A stretch of DNA of 64,000 nt from Nevskia sp. Lineage in GTDB: Bacteria > Pseudomonadota > Gammaproteobacteria > Nevskiales > Nevskiaceae. The notes under the pieces are model-generated. The model was not told the DNA's origin. It worked only from the letters and a program-made list of their open reading frames with translations, and made no database searches. Below are positions 27,210 to 35,710 of the stretch, piece by piece. Location: assembly GCA_023229645.1 (NCBI GenBank), contig JALNYU010000007.1, forward strand, positions 124,001 through 188,000, in the 5' to 3' direction. The first letter of the stretch is position 1, and the number at the start of each line of letters is the position of its first letter. The translations under genes and the position numbers were made by a program.

Positions 27210-27800
27210 CTAATACGTCGCTGCAGGCGCAGCGGCTTCGGCGGGCGGCGGCGCCAACAAGGCCGACTCGACGCGCAGCAGCACCAAATCGGCGAGTTCG
27301 TCTTGAATGTAGTTGCGCAGCCGCGCTTCCTCGGCTTCTTTCGGCAAAATTTGTGTCGCGCTAAAGCTGTAGTCTCGCGAAACCGTTTGCGTTTCGGGCG
27401 CGAGCAAGGTTTCGCCGCCATTTTTAATCAACTCGAACGTTACCCGCGTCAGCAGGCGATATTCGATCGCGCGACCGTCGGTGCCAATCGACAGCACCTG
27501 CCGCGCTTCTTGCAGATCCGACAATCGCAAGGTCACCCCCGCGTCTTCAGCCTTGGATTTCACCGCACCGCCGCTGCGGGTAATACGCGTCTGCAGCGCC
27601 GTCAGTAGCGGCGGCGCCGTAACTTGATACGGATTGATCGCCTCAACGTAAACCGACTGCAACTGTGCCGGCAGCGGCCGGCTGCCAGCGAGGCGGAAAC
27701 CGCAGCCGCCGAGCATGAGCATCACCGCCACCACGCACAGGCCGCCAGCCTGGCGCCAATTGCCGACTCCACCCATGCGCTGCGTGATCCCCATTTTCAT
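27210..27800 (-). CDS. lptE: LPS-assembly lipoprotein LptE
   Basis: The product (up to 196 residues) has a hydrophobic leader and a lipobox ending LGGC with the mature N terminus CGFRLAGSRPLP, the classic LptE start (GCGFxLRG). An alpha/beta domain follows, containing SIGTDGRAIEYRLLTRVTFEL and a tail DELADLVLLRVESAL. LptE plugs LptD and delivers lipopolysaccharide to the outer leaflet. It follows leuS by 8 bp, the usual leuS-lptE order. The customary next gene, holA, is not found in this window. Confidence 0.93.
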   Translation of the reverse strand: MKMGITQRMGGVGNWRQAGGLCVVAVMLMLGGCGFRLAGSRPLPAQLQSVYVEAINPYQVTAPPLLTALQTRITRSGGAVKSKAEDAGVTLRLSDLQEARQVLSIGTDGRAIEYRLLTRVTFELIKNGGETLLAPETQTVSRDYSFSATQILPKEAEEARLRNYIQDELADLVLLRVESALLAPPPAEAAAPAATY

Positions 27801-27808
27801 ACGCCCAC

Positions 27809-30394
27809 TTAAACGACGAAGTTGATCAGCTTACCGGGAACGACGATCTGCTTCTTGATCGGCTGCTCGGCGAGAAATTTCTGCACATTGGCGTCAGCCA
27901 GCGCTGCGGCAATAACGGCCGCCTGATCGGTGCCGGCCGGCACGCTGATTTGGCCGCGCAGCTTGCCGTTGATCTGCACCACCAGCGTCACCGTATCCGC
28001 AACGCGCGCGCTGGCATCGGCCTGCGGCCACGGCGCATCGATGATCGCGCCACTTTGGCCGAGTTCTGCCCACAAGGTATGGCCGAGATGCGGCACGATC
28101 GGCGCGAGCACCCTCACCAAGGCCGACAATGCCTCCTGCAACACGGCGCGCCCGTTATCGCTAGCGTCATCGAACTTCGACAATGTGTTGACCAGTTCCA
28201 TGCACGCCGCCACTGCGGTGTTGAAGTTATTGCGGCGGCCGTAGTCATCGCCGATCTTTGCCAGCGCATCATGCAGCTTGCGGCGCAGGTCTTTTTGCTC
28301 GGAGGTTAAGGTCTCGGCCACAAGTGCCGGCGCCACGCCGCGCGCCGTATGCTCATAAACCAGCTTCCAGACGCGGCGCAGGAAGCGCGCCGCGCCGTCG
28401 ATGCCGGCATCGCTCCACTCCAAAGTCTGTTCCGGCGGCGCGGTGAACATCATGAACAGGCGTACGGCATCAGCGCCGTGCGAGGCGATGATCGTCTCCG
28501 GCTCCACACCGTTGTTTTTCGACTTGCTCATCGTGCCGAGACCAACCGAAACGACGGCCTCGCCGTTGGCTTTCAGCGTCGCCCCGGTCGCCGCGCCCTT
28601 CACATCGCGCTCGACCTGCACATCCTTCGGCGCAATCCACTCACGACCACCGTCCGCCGTTGTCCGGTAATAGCCTTCCGCCAATACCATGCCCTGCGTC
28701 AGCAAGCGTTTAAACGGCTCGTCGACGGCCGGCAAGCCGCAATCCCGCATCAGCTTCTGGAAAAAGCGCGCGTACAGCAAGTGCAAAATCGCGTGTTCGA
28801 TGCCGCCAACATACTGATCCACCGGCAGCCAGTACGCCGCGCGCTCGTCGAGCATCGCGGTGTCGTTGTCGCTGCAAGCGAAGCGCGCGTAGTACCAGGA
28901 AGAATCGACGAAGGTATCGAAGGTATCGGTCTCGCGCCGCGCCGGCTTACCGCATTTCGGGCACGCAACGTTGACGAACTCCGGCAAGCGCAACAGCGGA
29001 TTGCCGCGGCCATCCGGCACCAAATCCTCCGGCAAGCGCACCGGCAAACTCGCTTCCGCCGCCGGCACGGCATCACAGGTTTCGCAGTAGATAATCGGGA
29101 TCGGGCAGCCCCAATAGCGCTGCCGGGAAATGCTCCAATCACGCAGCCGATAATTGACGCGGCGACGGCCCGCACCCAGGCCTTCCAGCTTCGTCGCGAT
29201 GGCATCGAACGCCGCCTTGAACGGCAAGCCACTGAATTCGCCGCTGTTCACAACATAGGCTTTTTCGGCAAACGCGGCCTCGGTGATGTCGCCCGCTTGC
29301 GCTGCCGATGGCCCGACGACCGCCTTGATCGGCAAACCATAGGCCTTGGCGAATTCCCAGTCGCGCTGATCGTGCCCCGGCACCGCCATCACCGCGCCCG
29401 AGCCGTAGCCCATCAGCACAAAGTTAGCCGCCCAAACCGGCACGCGCTCGCCGGTGAGCGGATGGATCACGTCGATCCCGAGCGCCACGCCGCGCTTTTC
29501 CATCGTCTCCAACGTGGCTTCGGTCACGTCGCCGCGCTTCGTGTCTTCGACAAACGCGGCGACTTTCGGATCCCGCGCCGCCGCGGCCAGCGCCAGCGGA
29601 TGTTGGGCGGCGACCGAAACAAACGTCACCCCATATAAGGTGTCTGGGCGCGTAGTGAACACCGTCAGCGTTTCGCCGCTGCCGGCCACTTTGAAGTCGA
29701 TCTCCAAGCCTTCCGAGCGGCCGATCCAGTTCGCCTGCATCAACCGCACGGCTTCCGGCCAGTGCTCCAGCGTCTTCAGCTCATCCAGCAGTTCATCGGC
29801 GTACGCGGTGATTTTCAAAAACCACTGCGGAATTTCCCGCTGCTCTACCAAAGCGCCGGAACGCCAGCCGCGGCCGTCGATCACCTGCTCGTTCGCGAGC
29901 ACGGTTTGATCAACCGGATCCCAGTTCACAATCGAGTTCTTGCGGTAGACCAAGCCCTTTTTCAGCAGTTGGATGAAGAACCATTGCTGCCAGCGGTAAT
30001 AGCTCGGTTCGCAGGTTGCGAGGCGGCGGCTCCAGTCGTAGGCAAAACCTAGCGGCTGCAGCTGCTGGCACATCGTTTCGATATTCGCGTGCGTCCACGC
30101 GGCCGGCGGCACACCGTTCTTGATCGCCGCATTTTCAGCCGGCAACCCAAACGCATCGAAGCCAAACGGTTGCAGCACGTTTTTGCCGAGCATCCGCTGG
30201 TAACGTGCCACCACATCGCCAATCGTGTAGTTCCGCACGTGCCCCATGTGAAACTTGCCGCTCGGGTACGGAAACATCGAAAGGCAATAAAACTTCTCGA
30301 CGCCCGGCTTTTCAACCGCTTTAAAGCTCTGATTATCCGACCAATAAGCCTGGGCGGCGCGTTCAACATCGGCAGGAACGTACTCGGGATTCAT
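27809..30394 (-). CDS. leuS: Leucyl-tRNA synthetase
   Basis: The 861-residue class I synthetase has the HIGH-type motif FHMGHVRNYTIGD near residue 50, a CP1 editing domain with TTRPDTLYG and the KMSKS-type motif TMSKSKNNGVEP near residue 620. A zinc-like Cys pattern occurs in YCETCD and ACPKCGK. A C-terminal anticodon-binding domain ends in VVPGKLINFVV. I start at the ATG at 30394 (MNPEYVPADVERAAQAYW); the upstream extension does not resemble LeuS. It leads the leuS-lptE operon. Confidence 0.97.
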   Translation of the reverse strand: MNPEYVPADVERAAQAYWSDNQSFKAVEKPGVEKFYCLSMFPYPSGKFHMGHVRNYTIGDVVARYQRMLGKNVLQPFGFDAFGLPAENAAIKNGVPPAAWTHANIETMCQQLQPLGFAYDWSRRLATCEPSYYRWQQWFFIQLLKKGLVYRKNSIVNWDPVDQTVLANEQVIDGRGWRSGALVEQREIPQWFLKITAYADELLDELKTLEHWPEAVRLMQANWIGRSEGLEIDFKVAGSGETLTVFTTRPDTLYGVTFVSVAAQHPLALAAAARDPKVAAFVEDTKRGDVTEATLETMEKRGVALGIDVIHPLTGERVPVWAANFVLMGYGSGAVMAVPGHDQRDWEFAKAYGLPIKAVVGPSAAQAGDITEAAFAEKAYVVNSGEFSGLPFKAAFDAIATKLEGLGAGRRRVNYRLRDWSISRQRYWGCPIPIIYCETCDAVPAAEASLPVRLPEDLVPDGRGNPLLRLPEFVNVACPKCGKPARRETDTFDTFVDSSWYYARFACSDNDTAMLDERAAYWLPVDQYVGGIEHAILHLLYARFFQKLMRDCGLPAVDEPFKRLLTQGMVLAEGYYRTTADGGREWIAPKDVQVERDVKGAATGATLKANGEAVVSVGLGTMSKSKNNGVEPETIIASHGADAVRLFMMFTAPPEQTLEWSDAGIDGAARFLRRVWKLVYEHTARGVAPALVAETLTSEQKDLRRKLHDALAKIGDDYGRRNNFNTAVAACMELVNTLSKFDDASDNGRAVLQEALSALVRVLAPIVPHLGHTLWAELGQSGAIIDAPWPQADASARVADTVTLVVQINGKLRGQISVPAGTDQAAVIAAALADANVQKFLAEQPIKKQIVVPGKLINFVV

Positions 30395-30735
30395 AAGCGG
30401 GGGATCAGCGTCGTGGGGCCAAGAGGCGCGTAGTTTACAGGCCGTGCCCGCCGCTCGGGGGCTGTCTTCGCTCGCCTCCGAGAATGCAGCCCCCGCTGCC
30501 CATGCACTACCGAGCACGCGGCCGGTACCCCCGGCCTTATCGTCCTCGACCGCAATAAAACTGAGCGCCCAAGACGGAAGCCCACCACGCAGGAGGATTT
30601 AACCTAAGCCCAGACCCGACAAAATTTGTCAGCCACTGACACGCGCCGCGCAAAAACGGCCCGCGCCTCGAAAAAATATAAAAACTAATCATTGTTTAAA
30701 AAGGATTTTTTTGTAAGATACCGCCACCCAACAGG
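30395..30735. other. Divergent intergenic region leuS/pilA
   Basis: About 340 bp. It contains the leuS promoter on the left and AT-rich sequence just before the pilA sigma-54 site, where a PilR-type activator would bind. No ORF of note is seen. Confidence 0.45.
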
Positions 30736-30751
30736 TGGCACGCTGCTTGCT
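30736..30751 (+). promoter_or_regulatory. Sigma-54 (-24/-12) promoter of pilA
   Basis: TGGCAC, 5 bases, TTGCT matches the RpoN consensus exactly, with the GG and GC dinucleotides spaced by ten. It lies about 53 bp before the pilA start, and pilA genes in related bacteria are controlled by RpoN with PilSR. Confidence 0.85.
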
Positions 30752-30803
30752 GTTCTGCTGCTACCATCAAACCGCAGTTCCAGTCACTCAAAGGAGCATT
30801 TTC

Positions 30804-31250
30804 ATGAAGAAAGCACAACAGGGCTTCACCCTGATCGAACTGATGATCGTCGTCGCGATCATCGGCATCTTGGCGGCGATTGCGATTCCGGCGTATCAGG
30901 ATTACATCATTCGCGCAAAAGTTACGGAACTCGCCACCGCTGCAGACGCGTGTAAAACGTCGGTCTCTGAATACTATCAGTCGCAGAATGCCTTCCCGGC
31001 CAACCAAAACGTTTCTGGTTGCAGCGGTCAAGCTACGAAGTATGTTGCGTCACTGTCCGTTGGCGCCAGCAACGGCCAGATCACCGTCACCGCAAACACG
31101 TCCGGTAACGGCGCGTTGCCGGCCAGCATCGGTAGCATTTTTGCGCTGTCCCCGCTAACAACCGTGAGCGGCCAGCTAGACTGGATTTGCACCTCGGCTG
31201 CTGGCACAAATATCCAGGCGAAGTACCTCCCGGCAAACTGCCGCGGCTAA
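30804..31250 (+). CDS. pilA: Type IV major pilin
   Basis: The 148-residue prepilin has a short basic leader, the cleavage site QQG|FTLIELM with Glu5 of the mature protein, and the conserved hydrophobic helix VVAIIGILAAIAIPAYQDY. Cys residues at ADACKTS, VSGCSG, DWICTS and PANCRG can form the C-terminal disulfide loop and a further pair. Pre-pilin peptidase PilD (encoded at 40077) should process it. The ATG at 30804 follows AAGGAG. It is transcribed alone from a sigma-54 promoter and ends at a strong terminator. Confidence 0.97.
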   Translation: MKKAQQGFTLIELMIVVAIIGILAAIAIPAYQDYIIRAKVTELATAADACKTSVSEYYQSQNAFPANQNVSGCSGQATKYVASLSVGASNGQITVTANTSGNGALPASIGSIFALSPLTTVSGQLDWICTSAAGTNIQAKYLPANCRG

Positions 31251-31302
31251 GCCTTGAGATAGAATTAGGATTTACTACTGCCATTCAGGCATTGAGCGAA
31301 CC

Positions 31303-31330
31303 AAGCACCGCTGAAAGGCGGTGCTTTTTT
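31303..31330 (+). terminator. Rho-independent terminator after pilA
   Basis: AGCACCGC and GCGGTGCT form an 8-bp stem with a 6-base loop, followed by a T run. It is the textbook terminator of a highly expressed gene and lies about 50 bp past the pilA stop. Confidence 0.92.
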
Positions 31331-31359
31331 TATTTGCGCTTTACAGCATTATATCGACA

Positions 31360-33228
31360 GTGATTACCGCGAAAACGCTGCGTGACGGGCTCGTACCAAT
31401 CGGATACCTTCTAGTCAGCCTAGCTGCTGTCGGCGCGCTATATTGGCAAACGCATAATGCCCAGTTCGTTTGGGATGATCTATATCTCTTCGTCTACCAA
31501 ACAGACCTACGGTTAGGCAACATCAGCTGGGCCGCAATATCACGGCCGATCTTGCCGGATACTACCTACTTCAGACCGTTAGTCTTATTAAGTTTTGCCA
31601 TTGAATTCAGGCTGTCGGAACTTTCACCTAAAGTTGCCCACCTAGTTAATCTCAGCATACTCCTAGCGAACTGCAGCCTGCTCTTCTTTTGGGCGCGTGG
31701 CGTTTTTTCAAGGCTTGGCTTTAAGCATGTGGTTCAGCGAGCTTTTCTCTCGACACTGCTGTACGGCTGCCATCCAGCTTTGATTGAAGCAACGGCGTGG
31801 GTCTCAGGCAGGTTCGATCTGTTCGTTACATTCTTTTGCCTTGCTGCCCTGCTTGCGGACATAAGCATCGAAAACCGCATAAAACGCGCGCTTGTTGTAT
31901 CTGTTTTTTTTGCTTTCGCGCTACTGTCGAAAGAAATGGCCGTTGTACTCCCAATTGTGCTTATGCTCCAACGTGCTGCTTTACAGCATGCAAACGACAC
32001 CACCTTTCAGCGCGGCCTTTATCTCGCGGCTAAGGATTATCGGCTGCAACTATTACTGCTGGCATTGCTTTTCGTCGCTTATCTCGCGCTTCGCGCCAGC
32101 GCGGTTCATGGGTTGATACATATCAATCTAGGCTTGGCAACTGACGTTAGGGACTTTGCTAGTCATGCGGCGCTCGTGCTTCAAACATTTGCGTTTTACA
32201 CCAAGATGGCAATCATTCCCTTTGGGCACATCAGCCCGCTACATCCGCTAGCTACCGCGGAGGTTCTGTATCCAGAAAATGCGGCGATTGCGGTGGGCAG
32301 CGCAGCAATTATCGGGCTTGCCATTTTTATGGCGTTACGCGGAACATTGGGTGGAATATTTCTCCTCTGTTTTTTTATTTGCTTGTTGCCAGTTGCGCAT
32401 ATCATCCCTCTAACAATTGGCAGAAACTACGGTTGCGAGCGCTTTCTAACGTTACCGTTGGTATTTCTAGCGGCGACAGTCGGCGGGCTGAATTTCCCCG
32501 CCGTCCGGCAATCGCTGTCGCTAAAACCGAAGTATGTTATCGGAGCCCTATTAGGAATCTGGCTCGCCAGCGCATCTGCCACAACGTTCAGCATCATCGG
32601 CTTTTGGCGCTCAGATTTTTCATTATGGGCCTGGACGCATGTAAAACATCCCGAATTCGCGCAAGCGCGATCAGCCTATATCGCCGCATCGATCCGCGTA
32701 AGGCGTTATGACTTGCTAAAGCCAGTATTCAATGCGCTGCTTGCGAAAGGACCAATGCAATCAGATGACCAGCTTTATTACGCAGACTATCTGATTCATA
32801 CCGGAGCAATCGACGAGGGGCTGAAGTACGCTGAAGGAGCGCTATCGGTATATCCCAAGCTCCACGAGATAACCGACCCTGCCGAATATAAAAAATACAA
32901 CAACGGCTCGACCCGGCTAATTCTGGCCTATGGATATTCAGTTGCCGCGGATGGGTACGTACTAAGTGGAGATTACGATAAAGCGCTCAAAACTATCGAT
33001 ATTGGCCTTTGGTATCAACCGGATACGCCGCCGCTACTATTTCATAAGAGCCTGATTTTAGCTTTAGCCGATAAGGCCGACGAGTCACGAAAGCTATTTA
33101 TGCGAGCCATAAGCTTAGCTGCCGAACAAGATCGTACGCTCGCAACCACTATTCGCATCACCTTCCTGCGAGGCGTCTGCGCTACGGGCCGAAAATTGCA
33201 AATATGCGAAGATCTCTCTCCCAGTTAA
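31360..33228 (+). CDS. Multi-pass GT-C-like glycosyltransferase with C-terminal TPR segment
   Basis: This protein of about 622 residues has some ten transmembrane helices, then a soluble tail with TPR-like helices (DQLYYADYLIHTGAIDEGLKYAE, SGDYDKALKTIDIGLWYQPD). The early loop VWDDLYLFVYQ, followed by PDTTYFRPLVLLSFAI, fits the first luminal loop of GT-C membrane glycosyltransferases with TPR tails. Placed directly after pilA, it could glycosylate pilin; this is inference. The start is uncertain: GTG 31360 is chosen because the earlier in-frame GTG 31321 lies inside the pilA terminator. Codon use is AT-richer than in neighbouring core genes, suggesting transfer. Confidence 0.7.
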   Translation: MITAKTLRDGLVPIGYLLVSLAAVGALYWQTHNAQFVWDDLYLFVYQTDLRLGNISWAAISRPILPDTTYFRPLVLLSFAIEFRLSELSPKVAHLVNLSILLANCSLLFFWARGVFSRLGFKHVVQRAFLSTLLYGCHPALIEATAWVSGRFDLFVTFFCLAALLADISIENRIKRALVVSVFFAFALLSKEMAVVLPIVLMLQRAALQHANDTTFQRGLYLAAKDYRLQLLLLALLFVAYLALRASAVHGLIHINLGLATDVRDFASHAALVLQTFAFYTKMAIIPFGHISPLHPLATAEVLYPENAAIAVGSAAIIGLAIFMALRGTLGGIFLLCFFICLLPVAHIIPLTIGRNYGCERFLTLPLVFLAATVGGLNFPAVRQSLSLKPKYVIGALLGIWLASASATTFSIIGFWRSDFSLWAWTHVKHPEFAQARSAYIAASIRVRRYDLLKPVFNALLAKGPMQSDDQLYYADYLIHTGAIDEGLKYAEGALSVYPKLHEITDPAEYKKYNNGSTRLILAYGYSVAADGYVLSGDYDKALKTIDIGLWYQPDTPPLLFHKSLILALADKADESRKLFMRAISLAAEQDRTLATTIRITFLRGVCATGRKLQICEDLSPS

Positions 33229-33283
33229 TGCAGACAATGCAGTTGAGTTTTTCCTCATACGCCCGATGAGCTACGGTTAATGC

Positions 33284-33331
33284 TGACAAAATGACAAAAT
33301 GACAAAATGACAAAATGACAAAATGACAAAA
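33284..33331 (+). repeat. Six tandem copies of TGACAAAA forming a chain of minigenes
   Basis: The 8-bp unit is repeated six times without a mismatch. It places ATGs at 33291, 33299, 33307, 33315 and 33323. The first four read Met-Thr-Lys-stop, each TGA overlapping the next ATG; an ATG at 33280 reads Met-Leu-Thr-Lys-stop. Only the ATG at 33323 opens the downstream gene. No Shine-Dalgarno sequence is evident. Confidence 0.9.
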
Positions 33332-35380
33332 AAATATCGACTTATTCCGCTAAATAAGCTGGACCGTTTTGTGATGGGCCTTATTGTCGCCGCAACAGCG
33401 ATTATTCATTGGGCGATTGGCTCGTGGCATTTTTCTCTACAGGCTCAATATTCTCGCGGCGCGCACGTCGTTGTTGACGCGATAATTCAACAGCCGAGGG
33501 CGTTTTTATCGTTGATGGCGCAAAGCATGGCGATTGGCCTGCTTTTTTTTTTGGTGTTCTTTTTAATCTATCTACTTGCGCGTCCCGTTCAAACGTCAGA
33601 ACGTTGGTACAACCGCACCTGGATAAAGCTAATAGCCGTCTGGCTGGCTCTAGCCTGGCTAATGCTGAGGGCCAATGCAGGCCTTTTCCCGAATTCGCTC
33701 TGGTCCTGGATTTTTCTTCCGGTCAGTCGCCAGCCCATGTCCCGCGCCGTTGATTTTCTTAGTGGTGCATTGCTGCTGTGGCGATTTTATGAGTTGGTTC
33801 GCACAGTAATCGAGGCCACGTCTATACATTACAACAACCTGCCTCGACGATTGCCGATAGCGACCTCTATAGCTATTATCGCCGTAGGCACGCTAGTTTA
33901 TTTCTCGTCGGGAAAGGTGCTGACAGCAGGGACATTGGAGGAGAGAGCTAAGCACCCCAATATTATCGTCATAGGGCTAGACTCATTTCGCCGAGATGTT
34001 GCGCTAGGCGGCTCAGAGAGCTTTATCCCCAATATCGCAGCCTTTCGCCAACACTCGTTTATCGAAGCAAACGTTATCAGCCCGCTTGCTCGAACTTTCC
34101 CTGCTTGGGTAACCATTCTAACAGGGAAGTCACTCTCAGAGCACCGGGCACGTTTTAATTTGTTTGACCAGTCAAAGATTAATCTTGACACAAGCTTTGC
34201 CTGGGATCTCAAACGCGCGGGCTATCGGACGGTTTACGCGACTGACGAGACCCGATTCAGCAATATCGGAAAGGAATTTGGCTTTGATTCTGTAATTGCA
34301 CCTAGCCCAGGCGTGACCGATTTCCTACTCGGCCAAATCGGAGATCTACCGCTTCTCAATCTTGCCGGCCAAATGCCGTATCTGGAATTGCTGTTGCCGT
34401 CAGTTGTAGGAAATCGGGCATTCGCTCATTCCTACCGTGCTAATAGTTTTGTCGGGCGAATAACCCGTGAACTCGGAAAATCGGATAACAGACCAACATT
34501 CATTGCGCTGCATCTTTGTCTCGCCCATTGGCCGTATTATTTTAGTCAGTCCGCGCCGCCGAACGCAGCCGTCTCGCAGCTTTATCCAGATGCAGTCCAA
34601 GAATTGGACAAACAATTTTCTGCTGTTATTAAAACATTGACGCAGCTCGGCTATATTGACGATAACAGCCTGATCGCCGTCTTGGCGGACCATGGTGAAA
34701 CGCTTGCTGAAGGCGACTGGACGCCATCGGAAATCAACCTACATGGATCGGCAACTGCGCCTTCACAACGTGGCGGCGGGCACGGCGCGAATCTCATGTC
34801 AACGGCTGAGCGGGGGGTCTTTGTTATGTTTTCTGGTCGAGCCTCGGGACAGGAAATTGCTAGTGGGCAATCAGATCGGCTCGCGTCACTCGAAGATCTC
34901 CGTGAAACCTTGCTGTCCTTAGCCGGGATCAGATCAACAACACACGCCGCCATGAGCATTGCAGACAAGTACTCGGAAGGAGACCCAATTAAACGTGAAA
35001 CTCGCCGCTACGTCCTGCTTGAGACAGGGTTTAGACCCGAACACTTCGACCCTACGCACCCAGATCCTAATCAAGTGCTGGAAATCGCCGCTGCAAGTTA
35101 TCAGGTCGTCGGGGCAGGTCGCGTGGTGCTAAATGACGTTACTGTGCAAGCAGCAATGCAAGACAAGGACTTCGGCGTAACAGATGGCGACACCACACTG
35201 CTGGCAATTCGCAACGTCGGAGATGCCGGGTATGCGGTTGTCGTCGACAAGCACGGTACAGGCACTTGGGACGTTTACGCGGGAAATGCTCCGGCTGAAG
35301 CCGCATTGCCTTTGATAGATTTTGCCTGCGCCGACAATGAAATTCGCACTCGCATCCAAAATTTTTGCGTTGGCCACTAG
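33323..35380 (+). CDS. Membrane-anchored sulfatase/phosphoethanolamine-transferase-like protein
   Basis: The 685-residue protein has about five N-terminal transmembrane helices (to about residue 195), then an alkaline-phosphatase-superfamily domain. The opening motif NIIVIGLDSFRRDV supplies the metal Asp and a Ser where sulfatases and transferases have Cys/Ser or Thr. PLARTFPAWVTILTG is a candidate nucleophile region with Thr, and AVLADHGETLAEGD plus GGGHGANLMS supply metal ligands. Such proteins transfer or hydrolyse phospho- or sulfo-groups on lipids or glycans outside the cell. The substrate is unknown. It follows the GT-C gene by 94 bp and is preceded by an 8-bp repeat that may tune translation. 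Confidence 0.78.
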   Translation: MTKKYRLIPLNKLDRFVMGLIVAATAIIHWAIGSWHFSLQAQYSRGAHVVVDAIIQQPRAFLSLMAQSMAIGLLFFLVFFLIYLLARPVQTSERWYNRTWIKLIAVWLALAWLMLRANAGLFPNSLWSWIFLPVSRQPMSRAVDFLSGALLLWRFYELVRTVIEATSIHYNNLPRRLPIATSIAIIAVGTLVYFSSGKVLTAGTLEERAKHPNIIVIGLDSFRRDVALGGSESFIPNIAAFRQHSFIEANVISPLARTFPAWVTILTGKSLSEHRARFNLFDQSKINLDTSFAWDLKRAGYRTVYATDETRFSNIGKEFGFDSVIAPSPGVTDFLLGQIGDLPLLNLAGQMPYLELLLPSVVGNRAFAHSYRANSFVGRITRELGKSDNRPTFIALHLCLAHWPYYFSQSAPPNAAVSQLYPDAVQELDKQFSAVIKTLTQLGYIDDNSLIAVLADHGETLAEGDWTPSEINLHGSATAPSQRGGGHGANLMSTAERGVFVMFSGRASGQEIASGQSDRLASLEDLRETLLSLAGIRSTTHAAMSIADKYSEGDPIKRETRRYVLLETGFRPEHFDPTHPDPNQVLEIAAASYQVVGAGRVVLNDVTVQAAMQDKDFGVTDGDTTLLAIRNVGDAGYAVVVDKHGTGTWDVYAGNAPAEAALPLIDFACADNEIRTRIQNFCVGH

Positions 35381-35424
35381 TCAGCCAGCAAACAAATTGC
35401 ATGAAGGTCTTAGCGATAGCACGC

Positions 35425-35533
35425 ATTAAGGAAGGTCTGATTAACTCGCAATTTCAGCAAAATTATGATCGCAACTCGTTGTTTTTACTAATGTCTAAAG
35501 TTTTACGATTGAATTAATCAGAGTGTCCTTAAT
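35425..35533. repeat. Small MITE-like element with terminal inverted repeats
   Basis: ATTAAGGA...TCTGATTAA at the left end mirrors TTAATCAGA...TCCTTAAT at the right end across a 109-bp AT-rich element. The ends resemble IS terminal repeats. It fills part of the 330-bp gap 35381-35710, where no gene is seen. No target duplication was recognised. Confidence 0.55.
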
Positions 35534-35710
35534 CGATCATAGATAGCCGCATCCCGTTCTTTTAAAACGTTTGCTTTCCTGATATTGCATACATAGAACG
35601 TAAAAAAAGACGTCCAACGGCGTGACCACAATCAGCAATCGTATCTGCAACAAAGCCGCATACGGCGCGCGTCAGCAAGAGAGCGATACTACTTTTACTC
35701 GTAACCGATT

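Noticed and set aside
28349..29638. 429-codon open frame on the plus strand
   Set aside because: It lies wholly inside leuS on the opposite strand, is Arg/His-rich and matches nothing.
33284..33331. CRISPR-like array
   Set aside because: The repeats are 8 bp with no spacers, so it is a simple tandem repeat.
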